Positions 1 to 8,878 of a stretch of 55,054 nucleotides of DNA are shown one piece after another. Under the pieces are notes generated by a model. That model searched no databases. It was given only the letters and a program-made list of their open reading frames with translations, and was not told where the DNA came from. The stretch covers positions 1-55,054 of the forward strand of contig DBWR01000073.1 in assembly GCA_002309305.1 (NCBI GenBank). The letters are read 5' to 3'. A program made the position numbers and the translations under genes. Positions within the stretch are counted from its first letter, which is position 1. Every line of letters begins with the position of its first letter. Source of the DNA: Treponema sp. UBA1233 (GTDB taxonomy: Bacteria > Spirochaetota > Spirochaetia > Treponematales > Treponemataceae).

Positions 1-767
1 ACCTGGACCCCAAGTACAGCCGCTGGCTCAGCACGGATCCGGCACTGTCCTACTATGTTGAGGGAAAATCTAACGGTTCTTCTGGCGGAATATACAATTC
101 CATAAATCTAAACCTTTATCATTATGGCGGAAACAATCCGATTCGGTACAGAGATCCGAATGGTATGGAAGATGAGACAGAACGTTATGGTCAAACATTA
201 ACTGAAACACAACAAAGAAATATTGATGATAGCATAGAAAACATCAATACAAATCTTGCAACAGTAATAACAGCATGTGACGATTATCTACAAGCAACTG
301 GAGATGATAAGGTGTTTAATGAAGACATAAAAGCAGCGGCTAAACAATGGCTGGGTTTAGACTTGAACAATGATACTGTTGTTACAGATTTTAAAAATAA
401 AATAATCTCAATAAAAGAAAAATTAGATGATTACAATGTCTTTTACAATTCGGAGAATGACAACTTTGCTTCGGTGTATAACTCTGATATTGCAAGTAAA
501 ACTAGGAAAATAATGATTGGTAAAAAAGGATTAAGTCAATTAAATAATCCTACAAGAAACCGGAATGATGTTTTGGAGGGGATTCTTGTACATGAAGTTT
601 CTCATATAGAATTGGGTACGAAAGAAATTGAGATTAAGAATGAAGAAGGGAAAATGGTAAAAGCATATGGAACTACTTTAGCCGGCTCATTAACTGATGG
701 AGATAAATCCAAAAATGCTGATAATTGGGAGTATTTTTATGAAAAACTTTTCTGTAGTGGTCTTTAG
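1..767 (+). CDS. 3' end of an RHS-repeat protein with an HExxH C-terminal domain (5' end outside window)
   Basis: The reading frame is open from base 3. The first ~55 codons carry the end of an RHS core (DPKYSRWLSTDP, then NLYHYGGNNPIRYRDPNG), the point after which RHS and polymorphic toxins exchange their C-terminal domains. The following ~200 residues are AT-rich and mostly polar. They contain HEVSH at bases 591-605, an HExxH zinc-metallopeptidase signature followed by an acidic segment. By analogy with polymorphic toxins, the tail is probably the effector part and a metallopeptidase fold is plausible, but only the HExxH supports this. The next gene starts inside the last 29 bases. An internal ATG at 165 is not the start, because the RHS core lies upstream in frame. 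Confidence 0.8.
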   Translation, partial: LDPKYSRWLSTDPALSYYVEGKSNGSSGGIYNSINLNLYHYGGNNPIRYRDPNGMEDETERYGQTLTETQQRNIDDSIENINTNLATVITACDDYLQATGDDKVFNEDIKAAAKQWLGLDLNNDTVVTDFKNKIISIKEKLDDYNVFYNSENDNFASVYNSDIASKTRKIMIGKKGLSQLNNPTRNRNDVLEGILVHEVSHIELGTKEIEIKNEEGKMVKAYGTTLAGSLTDGDKSKNADNWEYFYEKLFCSGL

Positions 768-1650
768 TATAATAAGCTTAATTCTTAATGGAGGTAGTGA
801 ATTGAAAAACAATACTTATGTTTTTCATGATTCTGTAACGATTTTACCGAAAGGAACAGACGGTACAGCCGGGAGTGGTGCTATCTATGCGTATTTTGGA
901 GACTGGCCTCAGACCGTAAAAAGCCCAGAAGTTATGATAGATGAGACAAAATCAATAACAATAGGATTCAATACCTATTATCTAGGAAGTGACAATTGTT
1001 ATTATGCTAAACTAGCGGAACATGGATATAGTGTTCAATATTCTGATGGAACCCCTGTCGGTTGGTCTTGGCCAGATAAAAAAAGTATAAAGTATTTTAA
1101 AGTAGAACCAATAAAATGGCGTGTATTGACTGAGAATTATAAAGGTACAAAAAGAACATTATTATTCTCAGAATCTATTTTGGATTCAGATATTCCTTTT
1201 GATGATAATTTTACAAAATCTTGTGATTATGAAACTTGTTCAGTTAGGAAATATCTAAATACAAAGTTATATACAAATGAATGTTTTCTAAAAGGTGCTT
1301 TCACAGAAAACGCCCAACAAAATATTTTATATACAGATATTGAGACTGAGGGCAATGGTATTGTCTCAGACAAAATATTTCTTTTAAGCCTTAAAGAAAT
1401 TTCAAATATTGAAAATAGCAATAAGGACTCAGATATGTACAATCTCGTCAAATTTCCTACAGACTATGCTTTGGCAAAAGGTATAGTAAAATTTGAAAGT
1501 GATGGTAGTCCATGGTGGTTAAGATCAATAGAATATGAAACAGGTAAAGCATGGTGTATAAGTTTTAACGGGGAAAAAGTTTGCTATAAATATCATGAAA
1601 CTTGCTATGGTATTGTTCCTGCTTTAACTATTGATCTCAGGAATCGTTAG
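739..1650 (+). CDS. secreted DUF6273-type protein overlapping the RHS gene
   Basis: This 303-residue protein has an N-terminal hydrophobic signal (MKNFSVVVFSIISLIL). Its body matches the DUF6273 pattern I know from treponemes and Firmicutes: an early DWPQT, then VEPIKWRVL, LLFSESILD, a RKYLN segment, FTENAQQNI, a serine/leucine-rich FLLSLKEIS and a late WWLRS. I prefer the ATG at 739 over the one at 697 because only 739 gives a proper signal peptide. It overlaps the RHS stop by 29 bases, so translation is probably coupled. Its position directly behind an RHS toxin tail makes it a candidate immunity or accessory protein. The molecular role of the family is unknown to me. AT-rich, like the toxin tail. 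Confidence 0.75.
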   Translation: MKNFSVVVFSIISLILNGGSELKNNTYVFHDSVTILPKGTDGTAGSGAIYAYFGDWPQTVKSPEVMIDETKSITIGFNTYYLGSDNCYYAKLAEHGYSVQYSDGTPVGWSWPDKKSIKYFKVEPIKWRVLTENYKGTKRTLLFSESILDSDIPFDDNFTKSCDYETCSVRKYLNTKLYTNECFLKGAFTENAQQNILYTDIETEGNGIVSDKIFLLSLKEISNIENSNKDSDMYNLVKFPTDYALAKGIVKFESDGSPWWLRSIEYETGKAWCISFNGEKVCYKYHETCYGIVPALTIDLRNR

Positions 1651-1899
1651 TATTCTAAACGGGAAAATTGTTGTCAGGAAGGGTCAAAATGGTATAAGAA
1701 TGAAAACGGTATTAAATGGCGTGATAAATTAGGATCAAAAATTAAATTTATTGGTTGGAAAGGATCTACAACTAAATATGAATCAATAAGATTTAATGAT
1801 AGTGGTTGGTTTGATAGGCAAAAACAGTCTTTAAATCAGTTGGTTGATGAGGTTATTGCAAATATTAAAAAACAAAAGGAGGAGAATTATGCTGAATAA
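1651..1899 (+). pseudogene. start-less open fragment after the DUF6273 stop
   Basis: In the same frame as the DUF6273 gene and directly after its TAG there are 82 further open codons. They encode a polar, Trp/Lys-rich segment (SKWYKNENGIKWRDKLGSK, later SGWFDRQKQSLNQLVDE). There is no ATG in this frame and no Shine-Dalgarno sequence, so it is probably not expressed alone. It could be the tail of a displaced toxin or immunity gene left by module exchange, or a C-terminal extension reached by stop readthrough. I favour a remnant. The next gene starts inside it. Confidence 0.35.
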
Positions 1900-2290
1900 A
1901 GCAAAAATATTATCATTATGTTTATTATTTTTGTTAGGTAATCTATACGGACAAAACAGTTTAGATTATTTTAAAAAGAACATAAAAATCTTTTTTATTT
2001 CTCCAGTAAGAGGTGAAATAGATATAACCTATAAATTTAATGATTTTGAAAAGGGAAAATTAGTTGAAGCTTTAAATTGTAAACAAAAAGTATATTTATT
2101 TAAACAAAAGAAAAAATTATTAGATTATGGTTTTTTTGTTATAACTTTAATGAATAACAGAATTGAAATTGATTCCCAGAACTATATATATATTGTAAAT
2201 GAAAATAAAGAGTATGTATGTGATGCTGGCAGTATATTATGTAATTTTTTATTAATTGATGAACTTAAACTTTTGGAAAATGCCAAATAA
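1889..2290 (+). CDS. small secreted protein of unknown function
   Basis: This 133-residue protein has a clear signal peptide (MLNKAKILSLCLLFLLGNLYG, then QNSLDYF). The ATG at 1889 is chosen because AGGAGG lies a few bases upstream at 1878-1883; the longer frame from 1844 would place charged residues before the signal. The mature part is Lys/Phe/Asn-rich and shows no motif I recognise. The gene is very AT-rich. It lies in the RHS-associated module after the DUF6273 gene, so a periplasmic immunity or accessory role is possible but unproven. Confidence 0.6.
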   Translation: MLNKAKILSLCLLFLLGNLYGQNSLDYFKKNIKIFFISPVRGEIDITYKFNDFEKGKLVEALNCKQKVYLFKQKKKLLDYGFFVITLMNNRIEIDSQNYIYIVNENKEYVCDAGSILCNFLLIDELKLLENAK

Positions 2291-2672
2291 AATTGTAATC
2301 GTGGTTTAACCCCTAAATTCGGCCAGAATTTAAATTAGGTTTGGAGATATCCAAAGCTGGAGCCTGTGCTGTATACGGCCTCAAATCCGGGTGACGGAAG
2401 GTATTTTGCCCTGTTTACGCTGTATAATGTAGTCCTTCTGGCGGTTCTGAGGGTCATAGTTTACCTTCTTTAGTGCCGTTTTCTGATGTTTTTGCCCCGA
2501 AAATTATTTTTTCCCTTCCATTGACTTTATGGGTGGAATTTATTAACTTATTAAAATAATGCTTGCTGAAGCATCTATTGCGGTTTGTTGTCGTTTTTTG
2601 ATGTTTCCCGAAGACTCAATTATTTGTTGTTTTTGAAAGGCAAGGACAAAAAAGGTAAGAGACGAGGTTATT
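2291..2672. other. gap with a gene remnant and an AT-rich leader before the ABC operon
   Basis: No complete gene is visible. Bases 2339-2473 (plus strand) hold 44 open codons without a start. They encode a segment ending in a hydrophobic stretch (RYFALFTLYNVVLLAVLRVI), like the end of a small membrane protein; this is probably debris of an RHS-linked module. From about 2500 the sequence is AT-rich and presumably contains the promoter of the ABC transporter operon, but I cannot pick a convincing -35/-10 pair. Confidence 0.4.
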
Positions 2673-3515
2673 ATGTCAGTAATTACTATCGAAAATCTGC
2701 GCAAGACTTATCCTCTGGGAAAACAGGACGTAGTTGCAGTAAAGGGCGCAAACTTTTCTATAGAAAAAGGTGAGTTTGCTTCAATTTCAGGTCCCTCTGG
2801 TTCAGGAAAATCAACCATTTTGAATATGCTTGGACTTATAGACATTCCTACGGCGGGAAAAATCGTCCTCAACGGAATAGACGTTTATGAGGGCATCAAC
2901 CTGGCTTCTTCACAGATTGTGGATGAGCGCTGGTCTTCCGCACAGGACAAGAAGAAAAAGAAGAAGACTTCAATTCCTTCAAGGCTGGACAAGAGGATTA
3001 CGGGTCTTCGCCGTTCACAGCTGGGATTCATCTTCCAGACCTTCAACTTGATTCCGGTCCTCAACGTATACGAGAACATTGAATTCCCCCTTTTGGTAAA
3101 GTCAAAGAACCCCAATTCCAAGAGTCCTGTCGATGCTTTTTCCAAGAAGCAGAAGAAGGAATGGATTGACTTCCTTATCGAAAAGGTAGGCCTTACTGAA
3201 TGGAAGGACCACAAGGCCAACGAGCTTTCCGGCGGTCAGAGGCAGAGGGTTGCCATTGCACGTGCCCTGGTTACAAAGGCACCGGTGATTCTTGCAGACG
3301 AGCCTACAGCAAACCTTGACAGCGCCAACTCAAAGCAGATTCTTTCTTTGATGAAGCAGCTGAACAAGGATCCGGAACTCATGACGACTTTCATTTTCTC
3401 TACCCACGATGCACGCATTGTAAAGATGTGTGATCATGTAGTGCACCTTCTGGACGGTGAAATCATTAACGACGAGCACAAGGCCGGAAGTGACATTTAC
3501 GGGGAGGCGGAGTAA
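2673..3515 (+). CDS. ABC transporter ATP-binding protein, LolD/MacB type
   Basis: This is a 280-residue cytoplasmic ATPase. Walker A is GPSGSGKST at residues 40-48, the Q-loop is FIFQTFNLIPVLNVYENIEFPL, the signature is LSGGQRQRVAIARAL, Walker B is VILADEPTANLD and the switch is STHDARI. The Q-loop context is typical of the LolD/MacB/FtsE class, which drives mechanotransmission from FtsX-type permeases rather than channel transport. It is longer than usual (about 230) because of a basic insertion around residues 85-115 (a run of six Lys, then SIPSRLDKR) and a second near 150. Two permeases follow within a few bases, then a LolA-like protein and an outer-membrane protein. Lipoprotein or lipid export is the likely role. 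Confidence 0.9.
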   Translation: MSVITIENLRKTYPLGKQDVVAVKGANFSIEKGEFASISGPSGSGKSTILNMLGLIDIPTAGKIVLNGIDVYEGINLASSQIVDERWSSAQDKKKKKKTSIPSRLDKRITGLRRSQLGFIFQTFNLIPVLNVYENIEFPLLVKSKNPNSKSPVDAFSKKQKKEWIDFLIEKVGLTEWKDHKANELSGGQRQRVAIARALVTKAPVILADEPTANLDSANSKQILSLMKQLNKDPELMTTFIFSTHDARIVKMCDHVVHLLDGEIINDEHKAGSDIYGEAE

Positions 3516-3518
3516 AAG

Positions 3519-5063
3519 ATGAGGGTGATTTTTCAGCTTGCCCTCAGGAACTTAAAGGAGCACAAGGCTAAGACAATCATCATTTCCATGTTCATCATTT
3601 TTGGAACTGCGATTGTAATCCTGGGAAACTCCTTTATGGAATCCGTTAACCGTGGTCTTGAAAAAGATTTTAGGGCAAATTACACGGGAGACCTTGTTGT
3701 GTCGGCCCATGCACCGGAAGGCACAATAATGGACATTTTCAGCGTGAACAGCTCTTCGTTTACAGGGGAGATTGTTCAGATTCCGGCATTGACGGACATC
3801 AGTCAGGTTCAGGAGATTCTTGATTCCACACCGGAAATCGAGCAGAAAACCAAGATGATTTCTACCCAGGGCATTCTGTTCAAGGGTGATGAGATTGATC
3901 TTTCTGCCATTCAGGATGATGATTCTGTCGGTCTTTTGGACATTCCTATGTTCATCATGTTTGCCGGCGAGGGTGACACATATTTTGACGTGTTTGGCGG
4001 ACAGCATATTGTTGAAGGCCGTGCGCTTGACTATACGACCGGAGAAAACGAGCTTCTTATTGATACCCGCATCAAGGAAAGCTTTGAGAAGTTCTTTAAG
4101 GAAAGTTTGAACGTGGGCGACAAGGTTCTTGTCATGGGTGCCAATACAAATGGTGTGGTTCGTGAGGCTGTTGTTGTGGGGTTCTATACTCCTGCCAACG
4201 AGCACAGCGCCATGTTCCAGACGATTTACTGTACTCCGGATTTTGCACGTGCATTTGCAGATTTGACTTACGGAACCCTTATGGAAGAAGAGGGTGAAGC
4301 TGGCGTTTCACTTTCTGATTTTTCTGAGGATGATTTCTTTGGCGATGACGACCTCTTTGGCGACATGATAAGCGACGAAACGGACACCTTTGAAAATGCC
4401 GAGGTCATGGACTATGACAGCATTCTTGGTGACACATCCCTTCGCGATGAGCTTAACAAGACGGACAACGGTGCATGGCATTTTGTTCCTGCAAAGATTT
4501 CCGACAAGACAAAGACGGCTCAGGTGGTCGCAGAATTGAACAAGAAGTTCGATGACCTGGGACTTGATGCTGTGGCGATGGACTGGGAGGCTGCAGGCTT
4601 CTCTTACACGTCTTCCGTAAAGGGTATTAACGTCCTCTTTAACGTGCTTGTAATCATACTTGCGATTGTCGTATTCATCATCATCATGAACACGATGGTT
4701 GTTTCCGTAATGGAAAGGACTTCGGAGATTGGAACCATGCGTGCCCTTGGTGCGGAAAAGAAATTCGTGCGTGCCCTGTTCCACACGGAGGCGCTTACGA
4801 TTACCGTTCTGTCTGCACTGGCGGGAACCGTTTTGTCATTGGTTTTCATTGCAATCTTCAACAGTCTGGGCATTGCTGTTGATTCCAACATGGTTGCCAA
4901 GGTAATTCTTGGTGGCGGCGAGATTCAGTTTGCACCAACACCGCAGATCATCATAGCAACCATTGTAGTAGTTATTATAGGAAGCCTTTTGAGCAACATC
5001 TATCCTGTTTCATCTGCACTCAAGATTACACCGCTCAAGGCTCTTTCAAAGGGGGCAGACTGA
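3519..5063 (+). CDS. FtsX-family ABC permease (LolC/E or MacB type), first subunit
   Basis: This 514-residue protein has the FtsX/MacB layout: an N-terminal transmembrane helix around residues 20-40, a large periplasmic domain to about residue 360, then three C-terminal helices. VVSVMERTSEIGTMRALGAE is the typical cytoplasmic segment between the first two of these helices. The periplasmic domain carries an unusual acidic and Phe-rich insert near residues 267-283 (DFSEDDFFGDDDLFGD), which is echoed at the N-terminus of the outer-membrane protein in the same operon. The gene starts 3 bases after the ATPase and overlaps the next permease by one base (TGATG). The likely partners are the ATPase and second permease as a heteromeric transporter. 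Confidence 0.87.
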   Translation: MRVIFQLALRNLKEHKAKTIIISMFIIFGTAIVILGNSFMESVNRGLEKDFRANYTGDLVVSAHAPEGTIMDIFSVNSSSFTGEIVQIPALTDISQVQEILDSTPEIEQKTKMISTQGILFKGDEIDLSAIQDDDSVGLLDIPMFIMFAGEGDTYFDVFGGQHIVEGRALDYTTGENELLIDTRIKESFEKFFKESLNVGDKVLVMGANTNGVVREAVVVGFYTPANEHSAMFQTIYCTPDFARAFADLTYGTLMEEEGEAGVSLSDFSEDDFFGDDDLFGDMISDETDTFENAEVMDYDSILGDTSLRDELNKTDNGAWHFVPAKISDKTKTAQVVAELNKKFDDLGLDAVAMDWEAAGFSYTSSVKGINVLFNVLVIILAIVVFIIIMNTMVVSVMERTSEIGTMRALGAEKKFVRALFHTEALTITVLSALAGTVLSLVFIAIFNSLGIAVDSNMVAKVILGGGEIQFAPTPQIIIATIVVVIIGSLLSNIYPVSSALKITPLKALSKGAD

Positions 5064-6418
5064 TGACTTTACCAGAAATTACAAAACTTTCAGCCCGTAA
5101 CCTGACAAGAAGCAAGAGGCGCAGTGTCATTCTGGGCATAGCGATAGCATTCGGTTTCTTTATCGTAACCACTATCGACGGCCTTGTTGGTGGTGCAGTT
5201 GACAATCTGGAGGACATGATTACCCAGTTGGTTGGCGGTACTGTTGCCGTAACAGGTTATGAAAAGCCCGCAGATTATAATGAGCCGGACAGTACAAAGG
5301 ACAAGGTGGTAAACATTATCCGTGACCATGACTTCCTTCAGGAAATGACGGACAGTGTGGGCATAGATTACAAGTATACCTCACGTTACACAAGGACTTC
5401 CGGACAGCTGATATTTAACGGCAAAAAGGCGCTTGCAAGTGTCTATGGACGCGATTTTGTAAACGACAGGGATTTTCTTGATTCGTTCCAGATAAAGGAA
5501 GGCGACTTGTCAAACCTTTCTGATCCAAAGGCCCTGATTATCGGTGAGGGTGCCGCACGTACCCTTAAGGTGGAGGTAGGAGATGAGGTTCTTCTTACTG
5601 CCAGCACGATTTATGATCAGGTTGAGGTAGGGGAGTTTAAGATTGCCCTCATCATCAAGGACACAAACTTCGTCAGCGGCTTGATTACATACGCGGACAT
5701 TGAGGCCGTAAACGAACTGATTGGAATTCCCCGCGGTGGATTCAACTTCTATGCAATCTACCTCAAGAACAACAATCAGCAGACAAAGGCGGCACTTTTG
5801 CTTGAAAACGCAATACGCCGTGCAAAGGTTCCCGTTACCAACCTGATGGAAGCCCGCACGCAGAATCCGAATAACCCGGAGAATGCAATTGTAAAGCAGC
5901 TTACAGGCAAGGAATTCCAGTGGGACGGCGTAAAGTATGCTGTAGAAGGCCTTGACGACGGTGTTCCACAGCTCAAGACCGTAATGTTCTATGTGAACCT
6001 GGTTTCAACCATAATCCTGATTGTAATCCTTTTGATTACCATGGTCGGAATCTCCAACACATACCGCATGGTCCTGTATGAGCGCATCCGTGAAATCGGT
6101 ACCATGAGGGCTCTGGGTATGACAAGAAAGGACACCAAGCGTTCGTTCAGGATGGAGGCCGTGATTTTGAGCCTTACAAGCGGTGTGGTGGGACTGATCC
6201 TTTCTATCATCGTAATGGTTCTTCTTGGATTCATCAATATTGAAAATGAGTCTGTCCAGATGTTCCTTAAGGCGGGACACATGACCTTCTCTCTTTCTCC
6301 TGTTTCCATCATACTGCAGTATCTTCTTATGATGCTGCTTACCATGCTTGCTGTAAACGGAACTGCAAAGAGGGCGGCCAGAATGAGTCCTGCTCAGGCA
6401 CTCAGGACGGTCAAATAG
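5063..6418 (+). CDS. FtsX-family ABC permease, second subunit
   Basis: This 451-residue permease is organised like its upstream neighbour. One helix lies near residues 20-40, followed by a periplasmic MacB-like domain, then three helices with the segment YERIREIGTMRALGMTRKD between the first two. It begins on the last base of the preceding stop codon, so the two are translationally coupled and probably form a LolCE-like pair. It lacks the acidic insert of the first permease. The operon continues after about 100 bases with the LolA-like protein. The cargo is not shown by the sequence; lipoproteins or lipids are inferred from the neighbours. Confidence 0.87.
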   Translation: MTLPEITKLSARNLTRSKRRSVILGIAIAFGFFIVTTIDGLVGGAVDNLEDMITQLVGGTVAVTGYEKPADYNEPDSTKDKVVNIIRDHDFLQEMTDSVGIDYKYTSRYTRTSGQLIFNGKKALASVYGRDFVNDRDFLDSFQIKEGDLSNLSDPKALIIGEGAARTLKVEVGDEVLLTASTIYDQVEVGEFKIALIIKDTNFVSGLITYADIEAVNELIGIPRGGFNFYAIYLKNNNQQTKAALLLENAIRRAKVPVTNLMEARTQNPNNPENAIVKQLTGKEFQWDGVKYAVEGLDDGVPQLKTVMFYVNLVSTIILIVILLITMVGISNTYRMVLYERIREIGTMRALGMTRKDTKRSFRMEAVILSLTSGVVGLILSIIVMVLLGFINIENESVQMFLKAGHMTFSLSPVSIILQYLLMMLLTMLAVNGTAKRAARMSPAQALRTVK

Positions 6419-6516
6419 TGTAGGGGTGCTGTTACATTTATTCAGCTTGTTTGTTGAATATATAAAGGCTGTTGAATGTAACGGCACGATTCATTTTTTT
6501 CAGAGGAGTAATGTTT

Positions 6517-7293
6517 ATGAAAAGGACATTCAAATTTATTTCTTCTATTATTGCTGCAGCTGTTCTTTGTGTTTCTGCAGGATTTGCACAGGTAAGTTCA
6601 TCTGTTGCGGAACAGGCATATAAACTGATGGAATCAACTGACGACGTGCTTGCATATCACGGGGACTATTCAGCCACGATTACACTGCAGATTCAAAAGC
6701 CGGGCAAACCGGACAAGACCCTTAAATACAAGATTTACGAGCGTACCGACAAGGACCTCATGACCATCGTTCAGCTTTTCCCGGAAGCAGACAAGGGTAT
6801 TGGCTATCTTCGCGACGGTGACAACATCTGGTCATATGATCCTATCAGCCGCAAGTTCACCCACTCTTCACTCAAGGATGCATTGGGAGACTCTGACGTT
6901 AACATTGACGACGTAAACCAGAGCGACACTCACTGGAGGGACAACTATACCGTAACAGGATTCAAGGAAGAAGTTCTTGGAAAGTATCCGGTATATGTCG
7001 TAACCCTTACGGCAAAGACTTCAAAACCGACATACAACAAGTCAGTGTACTATATCAGAAAGGATGTTCCCCTTACATTAAAGGAAGAGGACTTCTCTGG
7101 CAGCGGTAGGCTCATGCGCACTATTCTCCTGCCAAAGTATACAAAGGTTCCTGCAGGTTATGTTCCAACCCAGATTATCCTTAAGGATGAACTGAATCCA
7201 GGTGAGAATACCCAGCAGAACATCTCGGACCTTACCTTTGATGCCCTGCCAAACAAAATCTTTACAAAGGCATATCTTGAAGGATTGAACTAA
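6517..7293 (+). CDS. outer-membrane lipoprotein-sorting (LolA-like) periplasmic protein
   Basis: This 258-residue protein has a signal peptide (MKRTFKFISSIIAAAVLCVSAGFAQ). The body looks like the LolA-like fold of the outer-membrane lipoprotein-sorting family: YHGDYSATITLQIQ, then YKIYERTDKDLMTIVQLFPE, GYLRDGDNIWSYDP, and late YYIRKDVPL. Of two in-frame ATGs I choose 6517, because AGGAG at 6503-6507 is then nine bases away; 6511 would be too close. It is expected to carry a hydrophobic cargo across the periplasm from the FtsX-type transporter encoded just upstream to the outer membrane, where the protein encoded next may act. Confidence 0.8.
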   Translation: MKRTFKFISSIIAAAVLCVSAGFAQVSSSVAEQAYKLMESTDDVLAYHGDYSATITLQIQKPGKPDKTLKYKIYERTDKDLMTIVQLFPEADKGIGYLRDGDNIWSYDPISRKFTHSSLKDALGDSDVNIDDVNQSDTHWRDNYTVTGFKEEVLGKYPVYVVTLTAKTSKPTYNKSVYYIRKDVPLTLKEEDFSGSGRLMRTILLPKYTKVPAGYVPTQIILKDELNPGENTQQNISDLTFDALPNKIFTKAYLEGLN

Positions 7294-7306
7294 AAGGATA
7301 GAATTG

Positions 7307-8788
7307 ATGAAAAAAACGGTTAAATTACTGGCCGCTTCTCTCCTGCTCTCATGCACCATGCTGTGGGGGCAGGTTTCTGATTTTTCAGATGAAGCACTTT
7401 TTGGAAGCGACGACGACTTCTTCTTTGATGATGGAATTGAAGAGCTTAAGACCCCGTCCAATGGGGAGGGACTTACCGCAAGCCACGGTGAGCTTTTTGA
7501 AAACGGTACAGTCAAAATCGGAGGTTCCTTTGATTTGGGGCTGGACACATACACCACGCTTTACCGCAAGGACGACGGAAAGAATCTTGGCGAGCACATC
7601 TGGGATACAAGGTTTGCACCAAGGGCAAATGCACAGCTTTCTATTGATGCACGTCCTACCCAGACACTCCGCATGTACACAAAATTCGGTATCAACTATC
7701 CGTATGAATCAGCAGTATCTGTCAATGGCTTGAATTATCTTGCCGGTATAGCCGGATTAGATCCATCAGATCCTGCTGATGCCGCAATTTTACAGGAGGC
7801 TGTAAGTCATGTTGATGCCACAATTGCAGACTGGTTCTATGTAAAGGAACTTTTCTCGGATTTCTCTGTTGCAGACAGGGCATTTTTCCGCTTTGGTCTT
7901 CATACTGTCTCATGGGGAACGGGAATGTTCTTCAGCCCTGTATCCGACATGATAAACACATCCTCAATTGACCCGGAGAACACTGACGCACAGGTAAACG
8001 GAAGCCTTAACCTGCGTACCCAGATTACTTTCCCTGGCTCTCAGAACTGCCTGTGGCTCTATGTGGTACCGCATTCAACCATGAACAAAACTTCTATTGA
8101 TGATCCTGGACTTCAGCCCTCAGAGTTCCTTACTGATAATCAGTTCCCGTATGAATTCCGTAAGACTGCATTTGCGGCAAAGGCAGACTTTGTTGCAGGC
8201 GGCTGGGAATTGGGAGCCGGAGCCTTGTATAAGCTTCACAATGCACCGCAGATCATGGCAACTGCATCCGGAAGCATAATCAACAATAAGGTGGCTGTCT
8301 TTGGAGAGGCTGTCCTGCGCTACGGAAGCAACATGGAATGGGAAGCCGATGACTCATGGTCAGACAAAACCCTGATCTTCCAGGGAACAGTGGGTGCCAT
8401 GTACATGTGGAAGGACCCGGAGATCATGTTCATGGGTCAATACTACTTTGACAGCAACAAGGACGACAATGAATATGCAACCTACGGCAACAGTCTTGCG
8501 GGAACGGTACAGTTCAACAAGATAGGGGAAACGGATCTGACAGCATCGCTTTTCGGTCTTTTCTATTTTGGAAAGTCTGTTCCTGATGATATATTGGGAG
8601 CTTTGACCTTGTGGCAGTCCGGTGTGAATTTCCAGCCGTATCAGGGAATTCTTGCCGCTTCGATGACATGGAGCCCGTTTGACAACTTCAGCTGCAGCTT
8701 TGGCCCTTACATAACATGGTTTGCACTGTCTAAGGCACCGGAAGTAGCCATAAAGCTTTCTTGTAAGCTGGGTGGTGGAAAATTCTAG
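7307..8788 (+). CDS. outer-membrane protein of the ABC/LolA operon, probable beta-barrel
   Basis: This 493-residue protein has a signal peptide (MKKTVKLLAASLLLSC, then TMLWGQ). LLSC could also be read as a relaxed lipobox. The mature N-terminus is acidic and Phe-rich (SDFSDEALFGSDDDFFFDDG, residues 24-43). The rest alternates short aromatic/hydrophobic strands with Gly/Asp/Asn turns and ends in SCKLGGGKF with a terminal Phe, as in outer-membrane barrels. I choose the ATG at 7307 over the TTG at 7304. Its place as last gene after the ATPase, two permeases and the LolA-like carrier suggests it is the outer-membrane acceptor or exit of that pathway. No family name recognised. Confidence 0.7.
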   Translation: MKKTVKLLAASLLLSCTMLWGQVSDFSDEALFGSDDDFFFDDGIEELKTPSNGEGLTASHGELFENGTVKIGGSFDLGLDTYTTLYRKDDGKNLGEHIWDTRFAPRANAQLSIDARPTQTLRMYTKFGINYPYESAVSVNGLNYLAGIAGLDPSDPADAAILQEAVSHVDATIADWFYVKELFSDFSVADRAFFRFGLHTVSWGTGMFFSPVSDMINTSSIDPENTDAQVNGSLNLRTQITFPGSQNCLWLYVVPHSTMNKTSIDDPGLQPSEFLTDNQFPYEFRKTAFAAKADFVAGGWELGAGALYKLHNAPQIMATASGSIINNKVAVFGEAVLRYGSNMEWEADDSWSDKTLIFQGTVGAMYMWKDPEIMFMGQYYFDSNKDDNEYATYGNSLAGTVQFNKIGETDLTASLFGLFYFGKSVPDDILGALTLWQSGVNFQPYQGILAASMTWSPFDNFSCSFGPYITWFALSKAPEVAIKLSCKLGGGKF

Positions 8789-8878
8789 CCTGTGGATGAC
8801 AAAAAATGGCGCTTGGGGACTTTACAAAAGCCAAAAATGTGTAATAATAGAGAGATGGATGTTACGGAGGAATAATTA

